Assembly (NCBI GenBank): GCA_034721895.1
Contig: JAYEND010000024.1
Span: 1 to 56,002 of the forward strand
DNA: 56,002 nucleotides
Origin: SZUA-451 sp034721895
Lineage (GTDB): Bacteria; Campylobacterota; Campylobacteria; Campylobacterales; Sulfurovaceae
Reading direction: 5' to 3'
In this document: positions 49,991 through 56,002 of the stretch, piece after piece
Position numbering within the stretch: the stretch's first letter is position 1
Layout of the letters: every line of letters starts with the position of its first letter
The notes under the pieces: generated by a model
What the model was told of the DNA's origin: nothing
Databases searched by the model: none
Seen by the model: only the letters and a program-made list of their open reading frames with translations
Position numbers and translations under genes: made by a program

Positions 49991-52189
49991 CTATAGCTCG
50001 ACGATCGTCACACCCAGGTTGCCGGGCATCCGGTAAAACTTTTTGATTTTCGGATGGCTTTGCAGATACTCGGCAACCAGTTTGGAGAGGATCCCTCCTC
50101 CTGTTCCATGTACGATCTGAACCTCATCGAGCCCGTTGACCAGTGCGTCAGAGAGAAATTTGTCCACCGTATCGATCGCCTCATCTCCATACATGCCCAA
50201 CAGTTTGACTGAAACCGATGCAGAACTTTTCTCCACGCTGACCTTTGCCTCTTTCTTCTTTTTGGCAAATGCTTTGGGAAGATCACTGCTTCGTTTCAGC
50301 TGAGATATTGGTACCCGCATCTTCATCCCATCTACAATGATCGTCGCATTCTCTCCCCTGAGAGAGAGCAACTCACCTCTGTGGCTCCGGTACTTGACAG
50401 GGTCACCCTCTTTAAGCGGCACCTTCTCTTCTGTTTTGGGTTTCTTATGTGTTTTTTCTTTAAACTTATGGGCTTCAGTGAGCAGTCGTCTGCCCTCGGT
50501 TGACTCTTTGACTTTGAGAGCTTCCTGTGCCCGTTTGGTCGCCGCATTGTAACGGTTCTCCAGAGTTGCGACTGCTTTTCGATGTTCTTCTCTGAGCTTC
50601 TCTTCAGTCTCCTCCAGATAGCGTCTCTTTCTCTCCAGATCTTTGACCTCATCATCAAGCCTGGCGATCTTCTGCCGCATCTCACGCTCCAGTGAGGTTG
50701 ATTTTTCGATCAGCTCATTGAGGTTCTCTTTGTCTTCTCCGTAGATCACCTTGGCTTTGGCAACGATATTTTCCGGTATCCCGTATCGTTCTGCCGTCTC
50801 AAAGGCATAACTCTTCCCGATACTCCCCTGCAAAAAAGTATAGGTCGGAACACGCCGCTGCTCATCATAAAGTGCAGCGATCAACTCCACATCATCATCG
50901 CCTCCCATCAAAGAAGCCAGACGTTTATGGTGTGTAGTTACAATAAAGGCGATATCCCGCTTACGCAGCTCTTCGAGCATCACGCGGAAAAGACTGGATG
51001 CCTCATCACTGTCTGTGCCCAGTTCGATCTCATCGACACCGACGATCGCATCCCTTTTACCGAAAAGCCCGGAGAACTCCACCATCCTACCGGCAAAGGT
51101 CGAGATATCATTTTTCACTGATTGGGGATCGTCGATCACTGCTTCGATCTGTTTAAAATGTCCGATCTCCGTCCGCACAGCATCACACTTGAAGGGCAGC
51201 AGATATTTACTCATATAGACTGCTGAAAGTATCGATTTGAGGAGCATCGTCTTACCTCCGGCATTGACACCGGTGATCAGCATTACCGAACGGTTCAGGT
51301 CGATCGTGACCGGAACAGGATCTTCGATAGCAGGATGGCAAAAATCTGCCAGCTTGACCCGCTTTTGCTTTGTCGGAAGGATAAACTCATAGTCATATGC
51401 CCTGGCAAAACCAACCCTCGCCTGATAATGGTCAAAGCGGTCATACTCTTTGTTAATAAAAGCGAGGAAGCGTTCCCATGTATAAAAGATCGCCGAGATC
51501 TTTTGACAATAGCGGTAGATCACCTCCTCCTGCCTGCTGAGAAGCTCTGACTCTCTCTCTTTGAGTGCCGAGATCTTCTGGGGGATGATATAAAAGTAGC
51601 CACCGGAACTTCTTCCTGTCACAGTAGCTTTGAGTACATTATTGAAGCCGCCCCGCACCAGTATCGTCTCTTCACCGTTTTGGAAGTGTATCTGCGAATC
51701 CACCAGATAATCTTTGAGTGCGGAGGAGTGCACCAGCTTGTAGAGCCCCTCTTTGATCGCCGATTTATTCACCTTGATCGCTCTTTCGATATCGGAGAGT
51801 TCCAGATCGATCTGGGAATTGATCTTCCCCTCATCATTGAAATAACCCAGAACCTCCATCACCTCATCAGGCACTTCAATCTCTCTGATCCAGCCATAGA
51901 GCGGCTCAGGAAGCTCCAGTGCTTTCAGGGTATTGAAGTACATGATTATCTTCACAAAAGCATAGATCTCATCGAGTCCCAATACCGCCTGTTTTTTGAT
52001 CCGATTGAGCTGCCCATCAAGATTGGGAACCTCTTTGGGCTCAGGGAATTGCAAGGATGAGAGGGCTTTGATATGACGGTAATGCTGATTCACATCTCCC
52101 TGCATCGCTACCGGTTTAACCCTGGCAAAAAACTGCTCGAACTGCTGAATATAGCCATCAAGATCGAGCTTTTGAATAATATTTTTCAA
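49991..52189 (-). CDS. mutS2: Endonuclease MutS2
   Basis: The 732-residue product has the MutS core without the mismatch domain: Walker A in GVNAGGKTMLLKS near residue 305, Walker B in VGVDEIELGTDSDEASSL and the Smr domain in the last 75 residues (VQIVHGTGGGILSKLV). A Lys/Glu-rich linker separates them. MutS2 binds branched DNA and suppresses recombination in Helicobacter; recent work also links it to collided ribosomes. The nuclease LDLR-type motif of Smr is not conserved here: the position reads VKLL in SVSVKLLGMYGDEA. Order mutS2-hypothetical-murC agrees with Helicobacter. Confidence 0.93.
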   Translation of the reverse strand: MKNIIQKLDLDGYIQQFEQFFARVKPVAMQGDVNQHYRHIKALSSLQFPEPKEVPNLDGQLNRIKKQAVLGLDEIYAFVKIIMYFNTLKALELPEPLYGWIREIEVPDEVMEVLGYFNDEGKINSQIDLELSDIERAIKVNKSAIKEGLYKLVHSSALKDYLVDSQIHFQNGEETILVRGGFNNVLKATVTGRSSGGYFYIIPQKISALKERESELLSRQEEVIYRYCQKISAIFYTWERFLAFINKEYDRFDHYQARVGFARAYDYEFILPTKQKRVKLADFCHPAIEDPVPVTIDLNRSVMLITGVNAGGKTMLLKSILSAVYMSKYLLPFKCDAVRTEIGHFKQIEAVIDDPQSVKNDISTFAGRMVEFSGLFGKRDAIVGVDEIELGTDSDEASSLFRVMLEELRKRDIAFIVTTHHKRLASLMGGDDDVELIAALYDEQRRVPTYTFLQGSIGKSYAFETAERYGIPENIVAKAKVIYGEDKENLNELIEKSTSLEREMRQKIARLDDEVKDLERKRRYLEETEEKLREEHRKAVATLENRYNAATKRAQEALKVKESTEGRRLLTEAHKFKEKTHKKPKTEEKVPLKEGDPVKYRSHRGELLSLRGENATIIVDGMKMRVPISQLKRSSDLPKAFAKKKKEAKVSVEKSSASVSVKLLGMYGDEAIDTVDKFLSDALVNGLDEVQIVHGTGGGILSKLVAEYLQSHPKIKKFYRMPGNLGVTIVEL

Positions 52190-52222
52190 AGGGCTATGCT
52201 TTTATCTATCATCAATAAAAAA

Positions 52223-52279
52223 TTTTCAACGAAAAACCTACCCTCACTCTTCACTCTTAATTCTTCACTCTTCATTCAA
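52223..52279 (+). repeat. Hairpin plus CACTCTT-type x5 array at the murC 3' end
   Basis: TTTTC-AAC-GAAAA (52223-52235) precedes ACCTACCCT and five 7-base units (CACTCTT, CACTCTT, AATTCTT, CACTCTT, CATTCAA; 52245-52279). The murC stop (52281-52283) is 1 base beyond the array. The layout is the same as at 47.1 and 54.2 kb but the hairpin is weaker. Confidence 0.75.
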
Positions 52280-52280
52280 A

Positions 52281-53594
52281 TTAGGCCTCGCCTCTTATCT
52301 GGTACGTGATATCCCCTGCTCCGAACGCTGTCACCATCCCCTCGGAGAACTCTTTGATCACATGCCCATCCTTGATCACTTTGACGATGCCATCTTCTTT
52401 CGTCACTGAGTCTGCCATCGTCAGATTATATTTGCTGAATGCCCCTTTGAGATCGATATCCACTTCAATTTCACCGGCTGACCAGATAGGCAGAAGCACC
52501 AGTTCGTCTGCACCTTCGAAACATTCGACAAATCCGGTGAGATTATCCATCGTCCTGCTATATTTATGGGGCTGCCAAATCACCTGCATCTTCCTAAAGT
52601 TACGCAAATCGCTATAAGCCTTCAACGACTCCATCGTTGCTTTAATCTCGGTAGGATGATGCCCGTAGTCATCGATGACAACGATCTTCTCCTGGTTCTG
52701 GACGACATCAAAACGCTTTTTGATCCCCTTGTAATTGAGCAGATTGACTCTGATCGCCTCAACATGCTCTCCCAGCTCCAATGCAGCCAATATTGCCAAT
52801 GCTGCATCCAAAGCAATATGCTCACCCAAGCCAAAAACTTCAAATTCACCATAGTCCAGAAATTCAAACCGTGTATGCGGTTCGCCATCGATCAGAACAT
52901 AAGAGATATTTCGGATATCCCGGCTGGGGTAGAGCTTGATACTCTCCAGCTCTGTAGATGCGAGGAACTCATCTTCTGCATTGATCACGCGGATTTTTGC
53001 CAGGGACAAAAAGTTTCTGTAGGCATTGTAAAAACGCTCTTCGTCATACTCATAATACTCCATATGCTCCGGCTCGACATTGGTGACAATGGCGAGGTAG
53101 GGATTGGAATTCAAAAAACTCTCATCACTCTCGTCCGCTTCAAATACCACTTTGTTATTGGGATAATTCCGGACATTGGAACCGAACTCTTTGGAGATCG
53201 CGCCGATGAGGGCGTTGGTTTCCGGCATCATCGAAGCCAATATCGCAGAAGTGGTACTCTTGCCATGTGCACCGCCGACAGCATAGACCTCTTTGTCTCC
53301 CAAAATGGACTTGAGTGACTCTTTGCGGGAGAGGAGTTCTATGCCAAGCTCTTCTGCCCTTTGATATTCAGGATTATTCTTTCGTACTGCAGCCGAATAG
53401 ATCACCCGATCCACACCCTCGACCGCATCTTCATGATGGGGGATGGTGATCTTGGCATGAAAGTTTGTCGCTAAATCATTAGTGATTTCACTCTGTTTGA
53501 TATCCGATCCGCTGATCGTATGGCCGTCATTGGCCAGAAATTTGGCCAGAGCAGAGAGTCCAATCCCTCCGATACCGATAAAATGAATTTTCAT
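52281..53594 (-). CDS. murC: UDP-N-acetylmuramate-L-alanine ligase MurC
   Basis: MurC adds the first amino acid of the peptidoglycan stem. The N-terminus FIGIGGIGLSALAKFLANDGH is the Rossmann UDP-sugar site, GAHGKSTTSAILASM the ATP P-loop, EADESDESF the metal site and DDYGHHPTEI a hallmark. At 437 residues it is of normal length. The start is 15 bases from the previous gene. Cytoplasmic. Confidence 0.97.
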   Translation of the reverse strand: MKIHFIGIGGIGLSALAKFLANDGHTISGSDIKQSEITNDLATNFHAKITIPHHEDAVEGVDRVIYSAAVRKNNPEYQRAEELGIELLSRKESLKSILGDKEVYAVGGAHGKSTTSAILASMMPETNALIGAISKEFGSNVRNYPNNKVVFEADESDESFLNSNPYLAIVTNVEPEHMEYYEYDEERFYNAYRNFLSLAKIRVINAEDEFLASTELESIKLYPSRDIRNISYVLIDGEPHTRFEFLDYGEFEVFGLGEHIALDAALAILAALELGEHVEAIRVNLLNYKGIKKRFDVVQNQEKIVVIDDYGHHPTEIKATMESLKAYSDLRNFRKMQVIWQPHKYSRTMDNLTGFVECFEGADELVLLPIWSAGEIEVDIDLKGAFSKYNLTMADSVTKEDGIVKVIKDGHVIKEFSEGMVTAFGAGDITYQIRGEA

Positions 53595-53609
53595 GCTAAA
53601 CTCCCTTCC

Positions 53610-54206
53610 CTATTTCTCACTCTCTTCAAGTACTTTCAGCGCTTCTGTTGCTTCATTGACCAAAGCACGATTCTCTTCGAGGAATCTTTCCGGATCGATC
53701 TTAAAGTAGAGCAAAAAGTAAGCCAGTTTGTCATTTTCATCATACCTGCTCGTATCGGCTACTTTTTCCATAAAGGTATCAAAATCTTTCCCTTTCATCA
53801 CAGAGACAGCATGCACCATCAATGCGTCTTTGAGTCTCTCCTCATCGACCATATAGTGAAGCACCTGAAAGAGCTCTTTGGCACCCTTCATATCATTTTC
53901 GCTGTAGCGTTCGATCGCATGCTCGTAGATCGCTCTGGCAGTAAAAAGATCTTCTTCTTTCTCCATGTCAAATCCTCTCTGTTGACTCAAGTACTCTGCC
54001 AATTTGTCAAACGCTTCCTTAAGTATAAAAGTAAAGACTTCATTGATCTTGTCTTCATCTTCACTGACCAAAAGCAGTGCATCCAGGAGCTGATACCCTT
54101 TCTGGATACTCTTCTCCTCTTTCATCTCCTCTTCGAGCAGCACCAGGTTTGCCAAAAACTCCTCATTCTTCTTCAACGCTTCAATATTGATCTCTTCTCT
54201 TTCCAT
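53610..54206 (-). CDS. Conserved hypothetical helical protein
   Basis: A 198-residue acidic, fully helical protein (for example FLANLVLLEEEMKEEKSIQKGYQLLDAL; LFTARAIYEHAIERYSENDMKGAKELFQVLHYMV) with a TPR-like feel. No family is recognised. It lies between the dapC-type and murC genes, where Helicobacter also has a hypothetical gene, so it may serve cell-wall synthesis. RBS AAAGGAAAAAA precedes the ATG at 54206. Confidence 0.75.
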   Translation of the reverse strand: MEREEINIEALKKNEEFLANLVLLEEEMKEEKSIQKGYQLLDALLLVSEDEDKINEVFTFILKEAFDKLAEYLSQQRGFDMEKEEDLFTARAIYEHAIERYSENDMKGAKELFQVLHYMVDEERLKDALMVHAVSVMKGKDFDTFMEKVADTSRYDENDKLAYFLLYFKIDPERFLEENRALVNEATEALKVLEESEK

Positions 54207-54237
54207 TTTTTTCCTTTATATAACTATATAAATAAAA

Positions 54238-54290
54238 GCTTTTCAAAGAAAAGCCTACCAAAATTCCTAATTCCTAATTCCTAATTCCTC
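54238..54290 (+). repeat. Hairpin plus ATTCCTA x4 array at the dapC 3' end
   Basis: GCTTTTC-AAA-GAAAAGC (54238-54254) is followed by CTACCAAA (8 bases) and four units of ATTCCTA (the last ATTCCTC; 54263-54290). The stop of the minus-strand aminotransferase gene (54267-54269) falls inside the first unit, so the last residues ELGIRN are encoded by the array. Confidence 0.9.
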
Positions 54291-55409
54291 ACGCAGTGAT
54301 GCTATCCTCTCCAGCGCCTCTCTCGTCTTCTCCACCTCATACACCAGTGCCAATCGAACATAGCCTTGTCCCTGCCCTTCTCTGCCCAGATAAGACCCAG
54401 GGATCACTTTGAGATTGTAGTCACGATAGAGTCTGACGGTAAAATCGATCTCATCTTTCACTTCCATCCAGATATAAAAAGTTGCTTCCGGCCTCTCGGT
54501 ACCCAAAATCTCTTTGGCTGCTGCAAAGTTGCGAATATACTTTTCACGAAACCCATCCACATGCTCCTGGTCCGCCCAGGCAACAGCAGCGGCATGCTGC
54601 AGTGGCAGCGGAGAGGCACAGCCCACATAAGTACGATACACCATATAGGCTTTCAACATCTCCGCATCCCCGGCGATAAATCCGCTTCTCAGCCCCGGAG
54701 CACTGGAACGCTTCGAGATGGAGTTGATCACCAGAATGTTTTTGAATGTGTCATTCCCTGCTTCCAGACTGGCATTGAGCAGTGAAGGCAGCGGTTCATC
54801 GAGATAGAGATCAGCATAGCACTCATCATTCAACAAGACAAAATCATATTTCAATGCCAGTCTGACCCACGCTTTGAACGCTTCCATCTGCATCACCGAA
54901 GAAGTCGGATTGTTTGGAGAGTTGAGGATCACAAAATCACAGCGCTGCAATGCCTCTTCATCGATCACCGGCTGAAAACCGTTGGAGGCATCCAGGTTCA
55001 GGTAGATCACTTCAGCCCTGCTGGCTTTGGCTGCCCCTTCATAGATCTGATAAAAGGGATTCGGAAAAGCCATGACAGGATTCTCGATATCGTGCAGCAA
55101 AAACTGAGGAAAGTTAAAAAGCACTTCTCGCGTTCCAAACGTTGGGATGATCTGACTATTGTCCAGTTCCAGATCAAAACGGTTTTTCAGATAAGCCAGC
55201 ATCCCCTCTCTCAGTACGGCTTCTCCCGAAGTTTTGGGATATTTGTTGAGCAGCGGTGCATGTTCATTCAATGCATCCAGTATAAACTGCGGCGTTTCAA
55301 ACTGCGGCTCACCGATCGTGAGGCTCAACGGCGCATAATCCTCATTGGGTTTGATCTCACCCAGTAAAAGATTCAATTTTTCAAAGGGGTATGTTTCAAA
55401 ATCTATCAT
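54267..55409 (-). CDS. dapC: Class I/II aminotransferase, probable succinyldiaminopimelate transaminase
   Basis: The 380-residue PLP enzyme shows ILNSPNNPTSSVM, DECYADLYLDEPLPSLL and the lysine loop VINSISKRSSAPGLRSGFI with the Schiff-base Lys, and VRLALV near the end with the carboxylate-binding Arg. Its neighbourhood with murC matches Helicobacter and supports a role in diaminopimelate synthesis, although other aminotransferase specificities are possible. The promoter region starts only 25 bases before a MITE-like element. Confidence 0.83.
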   Translation of the reverse strand: MIDFETYPFEKLNLLLGEIKPNEDYAPLSLTIGEPQFETPQFILDALNEHAPLLNKYPKTSGEAVLREGMLAYLKNRFDLELDNSQIIPTFGTREVLFNFPQFLLHDIENPVMAFPNPFYQIYEGAAKASRAEVIYLNLDASNGFQPVIDEEALQRCDFVILNSPNNPTSSVMQMEAFKAWVRLALKYDFVLLNDECYADLYLDEPLPSLLNASLEAGNDTFKNILVINSISKRSSAPGLRSGFIAGDAEMLKAYMVYRTYVGCASPLPLQHAAAVAWADQEHVDGFREKYIRNFAAAKEILGTERPEATFYIWMEVKDEIDFTVRLYRDYNLKVIPGSYLGREGQGQGYVRLALVYEVEKTREALERIASLREELGIRN

Positions 55410-55986
55410 ATATCTCTTTCGTATTCTCTTTACTCAACTTTCGCACATGTAATTTCCTGTCATTCCCGACCTGATCGGGAATCCACAGATCTATCATGCC
55501 TACTTGACTTGCAATATTAAAACACTCATGGTCTTAGATCCCCGTGTCAAGCACGAGGATGACGTATGTGCGAAAGTTGTGCTCTTTTGTAAAAGAATAT
55601 TTTAGCGAAATATTGGTTTGTGTTGGGTGAGAGACAAATATCATGGGTAGATGTATGCGGGTTACTTGTTCTCAAAGATGATAAACAGTCTCATTCACAG
55701 ATTTTCTATAAACTTTTTTATTCTTGCCTTGTTATTTGAAATATAAAAATGATACTTCTTCTCTCCACATACGACCTAACTAAACCAAATACTAATCTTG
55801 GCCATATAGCTTGCAATAGTTTACCTATTCTGCTATACTCCACGCATTGAAAGATGATTTAGAGTTCATCTTTGGATTGACTTTTATTAATGACCTTTGT
55901 TTGCAGTATTATCCTCCCTAAGAACACTCCACTTTATATTTTCAGCACTTCAGTAATGATGTGTACAAACAACCAAAGGAATTGCA
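55410..55986. other. 577-base intergenic region, no gene seen
   Basis: It contains the MITE-like element at 55435-55579, an AT-rich stretch with stop codons in all frames, and a hairpin AAAGATGA-TTTAGAGT-TCATCTTT at 55850-55873. A possible extended -10 (TGCAGTATTAT) lies near 55905 for the gene starting at 55987. Nothing else is recognisable. Confidence 0.6.
55435..55579. mobile_element. MITE-like element with 14-bp terminal inverted repeats
   Basis: CAACTTTCGCACAT (55435-55448) and its exact inverse ATGTGCGAAAGTTG (55566-55579) flank 117 bases that hold two known-type hairpins: ATTCCCGA-CCTGA-TCGGGAAT and ATCCCCGTG-TCAAG-CACGAGGAT. Sequences of the form GTCATTCCCG...CGGGAATCC are widespread intergenic repeats in proteobacteria. 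No open reading frame or target duplication was identified. Confidence 0.7.
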
Positions 55987-56002
55987 ATGGCAAATCAAGT
56001 AA
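55987..56002 (+). CDS. Start of a gene cut by the right window edge
   Basis: ATG at 55987, preceded by AAAGGA at a spacing of 8 bases, opens a frame (ATG GCA AAT CAA GTA, MANQV) that runs off the window. Five codons are too few to name the product. Confidence 0.5.

Noticed and set aside
52566..53318. Plus-strand open frame of 250 codons opposite murC
   Set aside because: It is a shadow of murC codon use and shows no domain, signal or promoter.
53520..54284. Plus-strand open frame of 254 codons opposite the helical hypothetical gene
   Set aside because: It spans the repeat element and intergenic sequence and has Phe/Leu-rich low complexity from antisense of a Glu/Lys-rich protein.
38121..54290. 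Heptamer arrays considered as CRISPR
   Set aside because: Units are only 7 bases, directly adjacent without spacers, and no cas genes are present.
55410..55986. A gene or tRNA in the right-hand intergenic region
   Set aside because: No frame of useful length, no cloverleaf and no coding pattern were seen; only the MITE-like element and weak hairpins.

Overview
The window (about 43% GC by eye) looks like the chromosome of a free-living Campylobacterota (Epsilonproteobacteria), close to Sulfurovum or a relative. HobA, a DnaA partner known only in this phylum, is present, and several gene orders match those known from Helicobacter and Campylobacter: rppH-lysC-hobA-holB-folP, tatB-tatC-queA, rnr-holA-rpsF-ssb-rpsR, and mutS2-hypothetical-murC-aminotransferase. 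A large multiheme cytochrome, an RND efflux operon and ilvC/lysC/hisG fit a respiring, prototrophic organism. Promoters mostly show an extended -10 box (TATAAT or TAGAAT, often preceded by TGC) with no clear -35, as is usual in this phylum. No rRNA, tRNA, CRISPR array, insertion sequence or prophage was found. Genus assignment is inference.

Layout. 1-7047 (minus): one tight operon rppH, lysC, hobA, holB, folP, ligA, then an AT-rich Fic gene cut by the left edge. 7163-12447 (plus): hemW, tatB, tatC, queA, two tandem NlpC/P60 lipoproteins, a SEC-C/YchJ protein. 12444-13208 (minus) L,D-transpeptidase; 13340-13726 (plus) ruvX. 13735-18042 (minus): UbiB-type kinase, phasin-like protein, patatin, MFS transporter. 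18072-24167 (minus): efflux operon tetR-tolC-adaptor-RND-PGPGW, probably continuing into the MFS gene, behind a palindromic TetR operator. 24295-31866: lipoprotein/periplasmic genes around dprA, a 12-heme cytochrome, YibQ-type deacetylase and ilvC. 31984-33318: NfeD and SPFH pair. 33375-37135: an accessory-looking stretch with a PIN-domain remnant, a 912-residue WD40 protein and an M15 peptidase. 37247-42612 (plus): htpX, rnr, holA, rpsF, ssb, rpsR. 42863-44937 (plus): a metallopeptidase lipoprotein that seems to start at ATT, plus a small lipoprotein. 44943-55409 (minus): methyltransferase, hisG, coaX, hypothetical, Xer-like recombinase, BamB-like and YfgM-like pair, mutS2, murC, hypothetical, dapC-type aminotransferase. 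The last 577 bases before a new gene start at 55987 hold a MITE-like element and otherwise no gene.

The most unusual signal is a family of modular intergenic elements between 40.1 and 54.3 kb: a short hairpin, a linker of about 8 bases, then 3-5 copies of a 7-bp tandem repeat. The hairpin motif is similar between copies, the spacing is nearly constant and the repeat unit is always 7 bp, yet the heptamer sequence differs at every site (TCACCAT, GTGATGA, ATTTCTG, ATTATTA, CACTCTT, ATTCCTA). In three cases the stop codon of the adjacent gene lies inside the array. A related array (CTGCTCA x5) sits in the rnr leader, where it is part of a 22-codon reading frame that ends exactly at the rnr start codon.

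The gene functions given here come from motifs read by eye and from known gene order; no database search was run.
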